Below are positions 38,871-48,747 of a stretch of 64,000 nt of DNA, piece after piece. The notes beneath the pieces are model-generated. The model saw only the letters and a list, made by a program, of their open reading frames with translations, did no database searches and was not told the DNA's origin. Position numbers and translations under genes: made by a program. This DNA comes from Indolivaga alginatilytica (GTDB lineage: Bacteria; Bacteroidota; Bacteroidia; Bacteroidales; Dysgonomonadaceae): the NCBI RefSeq assembly GCF_003201355.1, contig NZ_QICL01000016.1:46239-110238 (forward strand), in the 5' to 3' direction. The number at the start of each line of letters is the position of its first letter. Position 1 is the first letter of the stretch.

Positions 38871-39081
38871 GGCGGATATTTTAAGGATATTCTAAAGCCA
38901 GATTAAACCGAAAAATCCCTTAGTTCTGTGCTTGTTGTAAGGAAATGTAATATAAGAAAACAGGTAGTAATACGGATATAATCTAAACAATTCCCACTCG
39001 ATGATAACTAACTGAATCATAGTCGCATATGTGTTTTTGAATTAAAAATATAATTAGTAGTTATTTTTCTGGATAATTATA

Positions 39082-39089
39082 TATATTTG
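39082..39089 (+). promoter_or_regulatory. -7 promoter element of the membrane AraC-type gene
   Basis: TATATTTG fits the consensus and lies about 40 bp before the ATG at 39130. Confidence 0.55.
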
Positions 39090-39129
39090 CTAGTAAAATG
39101 ATCTTAAAAGGGATTTAATCTAATACACA

Positions 39130-40305
39130 ATGCCCACAGATATTTTTCTTATTCTCACAGTAATACTCACCTCTCAAGGCATCACGCTGTTGATTGTAAA
39201 GAGTAGCTTCAGAAAAAAAGAAACTATTGTATTATATGGGGTCTATTTTATCTTTAATGCGTTACTTAGTACTATCCTTATCTATGGTACTTCTTATAAG
39301 ATAGTACTATTGGAGTATCTACGCGGATATGCACTCTTTTTCACTTTCTTCTTTCTTTTTATGGCTTGGAACAGCATTGTTGTACCGGCAAAAAAATGGG
39401 TGAGATTTTCTTTGAAAGTGATGATCGCGGGTCTGGTCGTAAGTACTTTTCATGCAATTAACTTTGCACTCTATACCATCGAAGAGCAGACCTTTTTAAT
39501 AGGAAATTCATACAGTAACATTTTAAGAAGCGAGTTCTGGGGAATAAAAATCTCTACTATGCTGATTATCATTGTCACCGGATATCTTATTGTTATTTAC
39601 ATGAAGCGTATGATACGCGTCAATATACTGTTTCTTAATTATATTATGGATAGCTACTCTTATATTGAAGAATCGTTGATCAAATATAAAAACGGTATAA
39701 TAATTTCTGTCCTGTTTGTGATCATTGCATTTCTGACCGATCTGATGATGATTTTTTATGATAACATGTCAGTTGTAATAATTTACACGGTGTACCAGTT
39801 ATTATATGTCTATATTGTTGTCTATATTGTTTTCGATTTTGCCGCTTATGAAAAGTATGAAAGTAAGGTGACAGTGTATTTTGCCAATTTTTTAGCTGAA
39901 ACTAATACTGTGGAATTTAATCTATTCTTTCCTGTAAACCCCAAAATTTCATTTGATGATAAACACGAAGAGCTGCGTAGAAGACTCATTGCATATTTTG
40001 AAGAGTCGAAGCCATATTTTTCCAAAAAGCTTATTATGAATGATGTGGCTCGGGATCTGAATACCAACCGTACTTATATTTCAAAGATTATCAATACAGA
40101 TTTTGACACCACATTTTTTAATTTTGTAAATGTTTTCAGGATTGAAGAGGCCAAAAGGCAGATGGAAGCAACATCTTCTTACAGTTTAAAAGCGATCGCT
40201 GATAGTTGCGGTTTCAGCAGCTATACAACCTTTGTTAAGTATCAGAAAATGTACTCCAACAAATCTGCTGATTGGTACGAAAAACGGGAAACTATTTCCA
40301 AATGA
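39130..40305 (+). CDS. Membrane-anchored AraC-family transcriptional regulator
   Basis: The 391-residue protein has six to seven hydrophobic helices in residues 1-245 and a C-terminal AraC-type DNA-binding domain. The two helix-turn-helix units are MNDVARDLNTNRTYISKIIN and LKAIADSCGFSSYTTFVKYQKMYSNKSADW. Such 7TM-AraC proteins occur in Bacteroidetes and presumably sense a membrane or periplasmic signal. It is monocistronic and lies immediately outside the island's right end. Targets cannot be inferred. Confidence 0.85.
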   Translation: MPTDIFLILTVILTSQGITLLIVKSSFRKKETIVLYGVYFIFNALLSTILIYGTSYKIVLLEYLRGYALFFTFFFLFMAWNSIVVPAKKWVRFSLKVMIAGLVVSTFHAINFALYTIEEQTFLIGNSYSNILRSEFWGIKISTMLIIIVTGYLIVIYMKRMIRVNILFLNYIMDSYSYIEESLIKYKNGIIISVLFVIIAFLTDLMMIFYDNMSVVIIYTVYQLLYVYIVVYIVFDFAAYEKYESKVTVYFANFLAETNTVEFNLFFPVNPKISFDDKHEELRRRLIAYFEESKPYFSKKLIMNDVARDLNTNRTYISKIINTDFDTTFFNFVNVFRIEEAKRQMEATSSYSLKAIADSCGFSSYTTFVKYQKMYSNKSADWYEKRETISK

Positions 40306-40351
40306 ATGAGTTTTGTTTCGATGCCATCGAGCTATTATGAACGTAGAAAGA

Positions 40352-41707
40352 TCAAATATAAGGTGATACTATTTCCTTGACAGCATCTACCCATCGGTCA
40401 TCGGCATTAAGGCTTTCTACCATAGTCAGCTTTTGCCCGCCATTAGCAATGAAAAGTTCTTTATATTCATAATCGATCTCCACAATTGTCTCGAGACAGT
40501 CAGCAACGAATGCAGGAGCAACTACTAACACACGTTTGATTCCTTTAAGTGGAAGTTCTTTCAATGTTGCATCAGTGAATGGTGTCAGCCAATAATTGGA
40601 CAGACGAGATTGAAATGAGGTTGAATAGCTTCCTTTTGACAATCCTAAACGTTCAGCCAGAAGACGGGTTGTTTCATAACAAGTCGCTCTGTAACAGAAC
40701 TTGCCATGTGCAGGCATAACCTCATGACAGTTACATCCTGTGGTTGAAATTTTCGGATGAATTTTGTCCGTATGCCGAGTTGGTAATCCGTGATAAGAGA
40801 AAAGAATAAAATCATAATCCTCAAGGTTATATGATGATATCCGATGTGTGAAAGCATCCAGAAATAAGGGATGATTATAGAATTGATTAATTACATGAAC
40901 ACTTGGTACTACATTCCAGTCTCTGATTTCGTCCCATACTGTTTCGATAGCTGACGATGTTGTGGAAGAGGCGTAATGAGGGAAAAGAGGTAAAACGATA
41001 ATTTTACTATATCCTTCTTTACGAATTGCATTAAGAGTCGCCCGTATCGATGGATTCTGATAACGCATTGCCAGAAAAACAGAGGCTTTGTCTCCTAATT
41101 TTTCCTGAAGCTTATTTTTCAATTCGACGCTGTTGATTAATAGGGGAGAACCTTCTTTTGTCCATAACTGCTGATACAGTTTAGCAGATTTAGGTGCACG
41201 GAAAGGGACGATGATAAAATTTACCAGTATCTTTCTGAAAAGCCATGGTAAATCGATCACTCTCTTATCATTAAAAAACTGGAACAGATAACGGCGTACT
41301 GCTTTAACAGTAGGTTCATCAGGAGTTCCTAAATTCAGCAGTAATACAGCTGTTTCATTATTATTTCCGGAGTTATTCATTGTCAATTCTTGTATGTTGA
41401 TATTCTTTTCTTTCTTTGTTTTTCTATAAAAACGACCTATACTTTTCTTCTGGAACTCATAGAAGAAACGATATTGACCGAAAATAGTTCCCACAACTAT
41501 CAATAATATCTGATATGCAGGAATCAAAATCAATATATAAAGCGGAACCTTTATCCAAAGGGATGTTTCAGATGTGATTCCAATCCATTCAAATACAAAT
41601 TTCCGTACAACCATGGCAGCACTACCCGTAACAGAGAATACAATGAAGATCATGGTTAATTGCCAATGGGAATTAATATTCCATTTTGTTTTAAATTTTT
41701 CAAACAT
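40352..41707 (-). CDS. hemH: Ferrochelatase HemH with N-terminal DUF6787 membrane domain
   Basis: The 451-residue protein has two parts. Residues 1-100 (KWNINSHWQLTMIFIVFSVTGSAA, then a second membrane region VPLYILILIPAYQILLIVVGTIFGQY) match the small membrane family DUF6787. From about 119 the ferrochelatase starts (AVLLLNLGTPDEPTVKAVRRYL) and is complete, with FSYHGLPTRH, the metal-site histidine motif, and VVAPAFVADCLETIVEID. It inserts iron into protoporphyrin IX in the last step of haem synthesis. The first domain would tether it to the inner membrane. An internal Met109 could also give a free enzyme. No frameshift is seen between the parts. Confidence 0.9.
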   Translation of the reverse strand: MFEKFKTKWNINSHWQLTMIFIVFSVTGSAAMVVRKFVFEWIGITSETSLWIKVPLYILILIPAYQILLIVVGTIFGQYRFFYEFQKKSIGRFYRKTKKEKNINIQELTMNNSGNNNETAVLLLNLGTPDEPTVKAVRRYLFQFFNDKRVIDLPWLFRKILVNFIIVPFRAPKSAKLYQQLWTKEGSPLLINSVELKNKLQEKLGDKASVFLAMRYQNPSIRATLNAIRKEGYSKIIVLPLFPHYASSTTSSAIETVWDEIRDWNVVPSVHVINQFYNHPLFLDAFTHRISSYNLEDYDFILFSYHGLPTRHTDKIHPKISTTGCNCHEVMPAHGKFCYRATCYETTRLLAERLGLSKGSYSTSFQSRLSNYWLTPFTDATLKELPLKGIKRVLVVAPAFVADCLETIVEIDYEYKELFIANGGQKLTMVESLNADDRWVDAVKEIVSPYI

Positions 41708-42102
41708 TCTTTTCCAGAATTACAATTTAAGTTCGCAGAACTATTTATTGCTTTGGCAAGCAAAATAGCGATAGATAGTTATGCCCTTTAAATATATCAT
41801 TAAATACTTTCTTTTACTTACTAGAGCTAAAGAGGGGATGAATTATATGATACAAAGTTAAAACATATAGATATTATTGATTGGCGAAATCAGCAATAAG
41901 AATAGTAATAATCAATCATTTTGATTTAAAAATTAAGATTAAATATCTTTAAACGGTATTCCTTATTTAGAATTGTTCTATATTTAAGGTTGTAGCTATT
42001 GATGTTGCCTTTGTACTGTGCCACCGCAATAAGGTGTAATATATAATCCTGTTCAATGTGAAAAAGCAGAATACACACGCTCATAATGAGAATAGTAAAA
42101 GA
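41708..42102. other. Divergent promoter region between hemH and AraC gene
   Basis: An AT-rich spacer without a gene. TGCCTTTG near 42006-42013 resembles a -7 element for the plus-strand AraC gene. A GTG at 42058 is in frame with that gene and could be an earlier start, but GTG starts are rare in this group. Confidence 0.45.
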
Positions 42103-42924
42103 ATGGAATGCTCTGATTATTTCTTTATAACTCCTCTTGGAGATTGTAAGGAACAATCACACCTTGATACATCCCTACGTAAAAAAGAGGCTTATGAAAT
42201 ACTTCTTGTAACGAAAGGTTTTCTTGTCAGGGAATCTAATCCGATACAAATCCAGATAAATCCTAAGGAACTGCATGTTTCACTACCCGGACAAATGACT
42301 GCCTTACATCCGTTATCGGATATCGTGGATGGTTTCTATTGCTGTTTTAGTCCTAAGTTTCTGGATTGTATTCATATAAAGAACAGCTTGGAATACGAAC
42401 TTTCATACATCAATAGTTTTATGCACCGTTATCCGGTCAGGTTACCAGCTATTGCTTTTGAGCGGATATCGTTTTGCTTTGAAAGTCTATCTAAGCTATA
42501 CAGTGAAGCGAATGTAGATTATCAGCTGATCAGAACATACATTACAGCAATTATCTACGAAATAAGAAAAATTCTGTCAGAAAGTACACTGGATCCTTAT
42601 CCTTCAAAGTCTTTTAAAATATCGAAACAATACCATGACCTTTTGATACAAAATATAAGTGAGCATCAAAATCTGAATTTCTATGCTTCATTATTGAATA
42701 TAACCCCCAATCATTTAAACAAATCGGTCAAGCAAACTACAGGTAGAACAGCAAATACAATTTTAAATGAAATCAGAATATTAGAATCTAAGGTTCAATT
42801 GAAATATTCGGATACACCCATTGGTGATATTGCCCTGAATCTGGGTTTTAATGATGCTTCTTATTTTACCAAATGCTTCAAAAACGCCACAGGTATAACT
42901 CCTTTTGAATATCGGAATACGTAA
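42103..42924 (+). CDS. AraC-family transcriptional regulator
   Basis: From this ATG the protein has 273 residues. The first 165 form a cupin-like sensing domain (EILLVTKGFLVRESNPIQIQINP). The C-terminus has the AraC double helix-turn-helix, LNFYASLLNITPNHLNKSVKQTTGRT and IGDIALNLGFNDASYFTKCFKNATGITPFEYR. It is divergent from hemH across about 350 bp, so control of hemH or of itself is possible but unproven. The effector is unknown. Confidence 0.85.
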   Translation: MECSDYFFITPLGDCKEQSHLDTSLRKKEAYEILLVTKGFLVRESNPIQIQINPKELHVSLPGQMTALHPLSDIVDGFYCCFSPKFLDCIHIKNSLEYELSYINSFMHRYPVRLPAIAFERISFCFESLSKLYSEANVDYQLIRTYITAIIYEIRKILSESTLDPYPSKSFKISKQYHDLLIQNISEHQNLNFYASLLNITPNHLNKSVKQTTGRTANTILNEIRILESKVQLKYSDTPIGDIALNLGFNDASYFTKCFKNATGITPFEYRNT

Positions 42925-42954
42925 AAAGAGGAATGCGTAAAAGCACTCCTCTTT
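42925..42954. terminator. Bidirectional terminator between convergent genes
   Basis: AAAGAGGAATGC (42925-42936) pairs with GCACTCCTCTTT (42943-42954), 12 bases per arm with one A-C mismatch and a 6-nt loop. It directly follows the AraC stop and precedes the end of the lyase/GH88 gene. Confidence 0.75.
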
Positions 42955-42989
42955 GTATATCGTCTAAAGCCGTAAAGATGCCTGTAATC

Positions 42990-45323
42990 TCAATATCCGG
43001 TTTTGTTATTTTCCATATTCTTTTTTCTGGAGAGAGCTTCCAGAAAATAATAATCGGCATATACAATAGGTGCATCTATTTCATCCGATTTGGGATAATT
43101 ACCTGTGGAATGCAATAACAAGAAGCCTTGTGTTGTACCCTCCTGAGCCATATAATTATCTATTAAACTGCCAAGTATCGTATCCGCCCATGTTATGTAT
43201 TGCTTTTTATTCGCACTGTATTCCGACAGTTCATATAGAGCAGAAGCAATAATACAGGCAGCAGAGGCATCTCTCGGAGCATTAGGAATGGACGGATCAT
43301 TGAAGTCCCAATAAGGAACCAGATCCGCAGGCATATTAGGATTAGAAAAGACAAATTTAGCGACCTGCTCTGCCAATTTCAAATAATCGGCATTCTTGGT
43401 ATATCGATACGACAAAGTATAGCCATACAATGCCCATGCCTGACCTCTTGCCCATGCAGAAGGATCAGAATATCCCTGATGAGTCTGTTTCTTTTCGACC
43501 TTCCCCGATATGGTATCATAACTAACTACATGGTAAGATGAGTAATCGTTTCTGAAATGATTCTTAAGAGTCGTTTTAGCATGTTTATCCGCTATATCAT
43601 AATATTTTTTATTGCCTGAAGTTTCCGCTGCCCAAAACAAAAGTTCCAGATTCATCATATTATCGATAATCACGGGAAATTGCCATTTGTCACGATTATG
43701 ATCCCACGAACGTATAGCGCCAATCTTAGGGTTAAATCTTTTAGATAAGGTTTCCGCCGATTGTAAAAGGACTTCCTTATAATGATTATCGCTTGTCAAT
43801 TTATAACCGTTTCCGAACGAGCAGAACAGCTTGAATCCGAGATCATGGGTACCTCTATCCATTTTCTCTCCTTCAATTAACAGGGATTGTCTATTCGCTT
43901 TTTCTTTCCACTGATTTTCCTTTGTATATCCATATACATACCAAAGTGCTCCCGGAAAAAATCCCGAACACCAATCACGGGGTGATACCATTCTCAGGCT
44001 TCCATCTTCTTCTACAGTACGGGGATTAACCAGATTCTTTTTATCAGTCATAGATAAGGCTTTAGCCATGCATTGAAAAGCATAATCATATTGACGGGTA
44101 GTGAACGCAAAAACCTCATCTATTACATCCGGAGCACCGAAGAGGAGTCTGTTGCGATCCGTCATTTTCTGTTTACTGTTTTTTTTGTACAGAGCCAGAT
44201 AATTCTGTTTCGATGGGTCTAAATCAACAATCCTGTAAAGATCTTCACACAAGGCTTGTTGTTTTTCGTCCCAATCGCTTATCTGTTGATAGGGAAATTC
44301 CGAAACATCTTTTCCTAAAAAGGAGCTAAGATAATCAACCGCTCTATAGAAGCTTCTGCCGTCAGGCGATTCTATTTTATGCAAATCCTTTCCGAAGTGT
44401 TTCGCGATTGCAAACATATCGATCATATGACGAATATTATATTCGGAATAACCGAAGGCTAAGGTTCTGCGTAATTCTTGAGGCTGTTTTCCATCAGGTT
44501 CTATTTGTGTAAACATACGCTTTGCGGGGAATTCATCTACAACTCTTTTCGCCCCCTCATTATTCCCTGAGAATAAAAAATAAGTTGCAAGCTGTACATC
44601 GTATGCCAAACCGTGATTATTCACGGCATTACTCTCCCCGATACCTTGTTCACTGGATTCAAACCATTCGGTAAATTCACTAAACCATTTTTGCAAACCG
44701 TCTTTGTCCTTTTGAGTATAGCTCTTAGACTTCTCGAGAAGCTTTACACTATTCAACATATCAACAAATGAATAGGTATCAATTAGCCCTGTAGCACGCC
44801 CTTTCGACTCATTTAGTCCGGGTATGAACTGAGCATAATTAAGATTAGGATTCATCTTTGTCTTTTCATTCAGAAACCAAACACGAAGAAACTCAACGGC
44901 TTTTTCAGCATAACGCTCATCGCCGCTAAAAAAATAAGCAATCGACAAAGTACTTACAGCACCAGCCATCTCCCCCAAAGGATTTCTGTCATAGTTTTCC
45001 AATTCGGGATTAGACTCTCCATCCCTATGCGTATAAGGCAGTCCGTCTGCTTTTGCAGGATCAGGCCAAACATAACGGCTAAGGCTTACATAGTCGTGCC
45101 TGTCTCCACTCGGAGGAATCGGCTTTTTATCCAATACAGATAAAGGTTTCTTCTGCATAGCACGATCTGCATCTTGTAAAAGCAACCTGTATGCACTCGA
45201 ATAAGTGAGTGAATTAATATCGGCTTTTACAGATGTCATTTTGTTGATATCCCATATCCATTGTGCATTGGCTGTAGACATCATCCCTATTAAAACAAGG
45301 AGTAGAATATACGTTTTTTTCAT
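42990..45323 (-). CDS. Fused alginate-lyase-fold lyase and GH88 unsaturated uronyl hydrolase
   Basis: The 777-residue exported protein joins two catalytic modules. Residues about 50-385 match the alginate_lyase fold (PF05426), keeping ESNAVNNHGLAYDVQLATYF (the Asn-Asn-His motif) and KQPQELRRTLAFGYSEYNI (Arg and Tyr). Residues about 395-770 match GH88, with RDWCSGFFPGALWYVYG and VIIDNMMNLELLFWAAE holding the expected catalytic aspartates, and SAWARGQAWALYGY. The first would cleave a uronate-containing chain by beta-elimination and the second remove the unsaturated residue produced. It is the last gene of the second PUL. The substrate (glucuronan, alginate or other) is not decidable from sequence. 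Confidence 0.85.
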   Translation of the reverse strand: MKKTYILLLVLIGMMSTANAQWIWDINKMTSVKADINSLTYSSAYRLLLQDADRAMQKKPLSVLDKKPIPPSGDRHDYVSLSRYVWPDPAKADGLPYTHRDGESNPELENYDRNPLGEMAGAVSTLSIAYFFSGDERYAEKAVEFLRVWFLNEKTKMNPNLNYAQFIPGLNESKGRATGLIDTYSFVDMLNSVKLLEKSKSYTQKDKDGLQKWFSEFTEWFESSEQGIGESNAVNNHGLAYDVQLATYFLFSGNNEGAKRVVDEFPAKRMFTQIEPDGKQPQELRRTLAFGYSEYNIRHMIDMFAIAKHFGKDLHKIESPDGRSFYRAVDYLSSFLGKDVSEFPYQQISDWDEKQQALCEDLYRIVDLDPSKQNYLALYKKNSKQKMTDRNRLLFGAPDVIDEVFAFTTRQYDYAFQCMAKALSMTDKKNLVNPRTVEEDGSLRMVSPRDWCSGFFPGALWYVYGYTKENQWKEKANRQSLLIEGEKMDRGTHDLGFKLFCSFGNGYKLTSDNHYKEVLLQSAETLSKRFNPKIGAIRSWDHNRDKWQFPVIIDNMMNLELLFWAAETSGNKKYYDIADKHAKTTLKNHFRNDYSSYHVVSYDTISGKVEKKQTHQGYSDPSAWARGQAWALYGYTLSYRYTKNADYLKLAEQVAKFVFSNPNMPADLVPYWDFNDPSIPNAPRDASAACIIASALYELSEYSANKKQYITWADTILGSLIDNYMAQEGTTQGFLLLHSTGNYPKSDEIDAPIVYADYYFLEALSRKKNMENNKTGY

Positions 45324-45352
45324 AGATTAACAGACTTAGGTAGTCAAGATAC

Positions 45353-48004
45353 TTATAACTTTCTAACTTTTAAAGTATTTACAAATGATTTTCCTGAAAA
45401 AGATATAAACTTGATTTCAATACAATTTTGATCTCCAACTTCGATGATGAATCTTTTCTTTTCAAGCCCGTAAAACCCAGAGTTCTTAGACGGATTCATT
45501 TTAGATTCAACGACTTTACCATTGATAACAATATCAAAGATATTCTCATTTTCGATAGTGATTTGTGTGCCTTCACTCAAATCATAAACAACTTTCTCTT
45601 TAGGTGTGAATATATCGGAGAATGATAATTCAACTTCATACCTGCCTTCGGGAACATCAAAGCGATACCGATCCGGCGACTCCCGTAAACTTTGATACAA
45701 AGGATTATCGGCAGATCCTATTATCTCACCTTGTGTCTGATAAGGTTTTCCTCCAATATAGCCCCAACTTCCGGTAGTATATTCTCTGTCGGGCAGCCAA
45801 GTCAATCCACTTTCCGAGGATGTATAAAAAGAAGTACTACCTGCATTTATAGCTAATTCCAGAGATTCCAGATTTTCATTATCCAATATTTCAGGTATTG
45901 AATTAAAAGAGACCGATAAGGCTGTTTCTATCGGCTTTCCATCAAATACTCCTTTCGCTGTAAAGAAATTCTCTCCCGCTATAAACGGAACCTCCCAACT
46001 AGCTGTGTGATTTCCACACTTCTTCATTCCAAGAGATTTGCCATTCTGAAACAGTTCGATCTCAGATAGATTGGAATATACTTTCAAAGGTTGAATACAC
46101 GATTCTCCCGCTTTGGATACACCTGTTCTCTTTTGCCAATCTTGAGATGCAATATGAAGGACAGGAATATCTTTCCTGTAAAAGGCTTTGAAGAGAAAAT
46201 ATACATCTTTGGGCGTTCGATCCGAATAGACCAGACCTTTATTATTGATCCTGGGCATAGATTCATCACGCAAAGCCGAACCGAAATCAATAAAGTTCCA
46301 ATAGGTAGCACCACTTACATACGCCTCTTTTTCGATCACCGAAAGATAATGCTCTATATACTCCTGTTGGTATTCCATACTAAAATCAAACCGTTTTGGA
46401 GTTAACGAATGTATACGCTTATCGGAACCTGCTCCGTATTCGCTCACTATCTTAGGATTATCGGGATGTTGTTTTTGTTGCTCTCTCAGGAATCGTTCGA
46501 ACCCTGTAAAATCATCAGAATACCAGCCCTGATATAGATTCCATCCTACGACATCCACGATACTATTAAATCCGGCTTTGTTGTACGAATCGCTTCCATG
46601 AAAAGCCATCACACTAGGGCGGTATCTGTCTTCCGATTTCAATACTTTTTCGAGGCGATTTGCTAAAATTAAAGCTCTATCGGTTGCCACTTTAAGAGCC
46701 TCTCCCTGAAACTTCCGTTGTGTTACCAGTAATATTTCATTCATATATCCCCACATAATAATGGATGGATGGTTATAATGCTGGCGAATCATTTCCCGGA
46801 GCATATTCTCACAATTTTCCGTATAATTGGCATCTTCGGGAACAATATCTATAATCGGTATCTCCTCCCATGCCAACAATCCCAACTTATCGCATTGTTC
46901 GAGTATGGCATCATCTTGCGGATAATGAGAAATACGGATGAAGTTTATCCCCATTTCTTTGATCATCTGTATATCACGCCTGTGCATCTCATCTGTCAGA
47001 GCATTACCTATCGGTTTTTGATCTTGATGCCTGCATATACCGTTTAGTTTATAAGGCTTCCCATTGAGAAAGAAACCTTCCTTTCCATCGAATTTGTACC
47101 AACGAAACCCCGTATTATTACTAACTTTATCTAATGTCTCTTTCGATTTTGCGTCAAGAATAACTGTTTCAATTGCATATAAATTTGGATTTTCAGGCGA
47201 CCATAGTTGTGGTTTTTCTATTTTACCCTCATAAGAGAATTCATTCTTTGCATTGGGTTGAAGCGAAACTGTACTTTTATCAGTTTTGACAACATTTCCT
47301 TGTGGGTCTTTTATTGTATGGATCACTTGTATCTTCTTTACCTGTGATTCATCATTCCTGATTGCGCCTCTTACAGTGTAAAAAGCTGCTATTGCAGAGA
47401 CATCTTTCGTATCGATGAATACGCCATTTGAACCGAAATCGGACAAATCGAAATGTTGCTTTGGTGTGGTAATTAACCATGCATCCCGATATATTCCTCC
47501 GAAGAATGTGAAATCTCCCGAAACAGGAGGGACATCTGTCAGTGAATTATCGACCTTGACAGATATCTGATTTTCCTTTCCGATAAAACAATAAGGTGTA
47601 ATATCAAACGTAAAGGAAGTATACCCCCCTTTATGTTCTCCTATAAAATTGCCATTAACATAAACGGAAGCTACTGTATTAGCTGCATCAAACCGAATAA
47701 AAAGTTGTTTGTCTTTATAGTCCTCTCCGAGGTAAATATTCTTTCTATACCATCCGACCCCTCTGTAGTATTTCTTATCTGTATAAGCATCGCTATTCCA
47801 TGTATGCGGAATCGTTACTCTTTCCCACAGCTTATCATCTGTACTAAGTTGGGCGGCTTCGGTTATGTCTTTTTTAAGGAATCTCCATCCGTCATTTATA
47901 GTTTTTATATCCCGTTGTGCATTGGCTGCCAGTGAAAGCAGGAATAAATGAATGGATACAATAAGCAAACGGAAGAGTGGTGTCGTATAAGTTTTTTTCA
48001 TCAC
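45353..48004 (-). CDS. GH2 family glycoside hydrolase with C-terminal malectin-like domain
   Basis: The 883-residue exported protein begins with a signal peptide ending ANAQ. The GH2 sugar-binding domain includes WERVTIPHTWNSDAYTD. A barrel follows with FIRISHYPQDD, MWGYMNEILL (Glu423, probable acid/base) and KIVSEYGAGSD (Glu522, probable nucleophile). Residues about 730-880 resemble a malectin/CBM57-like domain (TTGSWGYIGGKPYQTQGEIIG). GH2 includes beta-galactosidases, beta-glucuronidases and beta-mannosidases; the exact activity is unclear. Pairing with a lyase/GH88 enzyme suggests side-chain removal from an acidic polysaccharide. Confidence 0.9.
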   Translation of the reverse strand: MMKKTYTTPLFRLLIVSIHLFLLSLAANAQRDIKTINDGWRFLKKDITEAAQLSTDDKLWERVTIPHTWNSDAYTDKKYYRGVGWYRKNIYLGEDYKDKQLFIRFDAANTVASVYVNGNFIGEHKGGYTSFTFDITPYCFIGKENQISVKVDNSLTDVPPVSGDFTFFGGIYRDAWLITTPKQHFDLSDFGSNGVFIDTKDVSAIAAFYTVRGAIRNDESQVKKIQVIHTIKDPQGNVVKTDKSTVSLQPNAKNEFSYEGKIEKPQLWSPENPNLYAIETVILDAKSKETLDKVSNNTGFRWYKFDGKEGFFLNGKPYKLNGICRHQDQKPIGNALTDEMHRRDIQMIKEMGINFIRISHYPQDDAILEQCDKLGLLAWEEIPIIDIVPEDANYTENCENMLREMIRQHYNHPSIIMWGYMNEILLVTQRKFQGEALKVATDRALILANRLEKVLKSEDRYRPSVMAFHGSDSYNKAGFNSIVDVVGWNLYQGWYSDDFTGFERFLREQQKQHPDNPKIVSEYGAGSDKRIHSLTPKRFDFSMEYQQEYIEHYLSVIEKEAYVSGATYWNFIDFGSALRDESMPRINNKGLVYSDRTPKDVYFLFKAFYRKDIPVLHIASQDWQKRTGVSKAGESCIQPLKVYSNLSEIELFQNGKSLGMKKCGNHTASWEVPFIAGENFFTAKGVFDGKPIETALSVSFNSIPEILDNENLESLELAINAGSTSFYTSSESGLTWLPDREYTTGSWGYIGGKPYQTQGEIIGSADNPLYQSLRESPDRYRFDVPEGRYEVELSFSDIFTPKEKVVYDLSEGTQITIENENIFDIVINGKVVESKMNPSKNSGFYGLEKKRFIIEVGDQNCIEIKFISFSGKSFVNTLKVRKL

Positions 48005-48203
48005 AGAGTTTTTAAAAATTAAGGTCTCAAACCTTTTTTATATTTAGGCAAGTATAGCAACTTTAGCTTGTTATAATTCGAAAATAGTTCGTTAAATACG
48101 CTTATTTATTTAAAAAAGAAGAAAGAGACAGAACACAAACTGATAAGTGTTGATATTCTGCCTCTTGCGGACTCAGCTATAAAAGAATCCGATAAGAACC
48201 TCT

Positions 48204-48737
48204 CTACTTTTTAATATTTACTGTTACCTTATAATTTTGAGTGAATGATCTTACTTCATAATCTTTTGTAATACTATTTGTGGTATTTGTATACGAGATT
48301 TTATCATTCGGATCAAATGTATGAACTGTAAATGATCCTACCGAAGCATTGAGAGCTTTTACATATATATTCTTCACTCCTTTTATTGCCTGAGGCCAAT
48401 CGGTCGTGAATGCACCGTTTGCGTCGGGTTGTAATATATTACCAGCCTCATCTGTTATTTGATAATCGGTTCCACGAATCAGAGTACCCGATACATAATA
48501 GTAGGTTACTACATTATATGAACGGACACGTTCGCTATGAAACTGAATCGGGATAGTTAGCATTTCTCCTTGTTTCACATTGAACACTACATCATTCGTC
48601 CAACCTCCCCAATCCTCAAAACCTATATAATAGACATGTTCCATCGCAGGTTCGCCGCCACCCCAATCATCATCACCGCAACTTGTAAATGTATGACATG
48701 CAGCAATTGTCAATAATATTAATAATATCTTTTTCAT
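48204..48737 (-). CDS. Small surface lipoprotein in the SusE position
   Basis: The 177-residue lipoprotein has lipobox TFTSCGDDD. The mature part is beta-rich (VVFNVKQGEMLTIPIQFHSERVRSYNVVTYYY) and has no domain I can name with certainty. It follows susD by 10 bp, where PULs usually encode a surface glycan-binding protein, so it may bind the polysaccharide. I chose the ATG at 48737; an upstream in-frame start at 48797 would overlap susD and spoil the signal peptide. Confidence 0.8.
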   Translation of the reverse strand: MKKILLILLTIAACHTFTSCGDDDWGGGEPAMEHVYYIGFEDWGGWTNDVVFNVKQGEMLTIPIQFHSERVRSYNVVTYYYVSGTLIRGTDYQITDEAGNILQPDANGAFTTDWPQAIKGVKNIYVKALNASVGSFTVHTFDPNDKISYTNTTNSITKDYEVRSFTQNYKVTVNIKK

Positions 48738-48747
48738 ACTTCTTCTT

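Larger units (their letters stand above)
38517..39129. other. Intergenic region with island right end
   Basis: No protein gene is supported. In order it contains a promoter-like octamer (38646), two small hairpins (38666-38701), the right attachment repeat (38780-38794), a strong terminator (38825-38870), an unremarkable stretch, and the promoter of the next gene (39082). Confidence 0.6.

Noticed and set aside
38892..39020. 42-codon minus-strand frame containing IIEWEL, reminiscent of the GMP synthase C-terminus (an integration hotspot)
   Set aside because: Only four residues agree, there is no further GuaA sequence, and the frame continues past the motif. It is most likely chance.
42058..42102. 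GTG at 42058 as an earlier start of the AraC gene
   Set aside because: GTG starts are uncommon here, and the added 15 residues are polar with no match to the cupin-like domain. It is kept only as an alternative.
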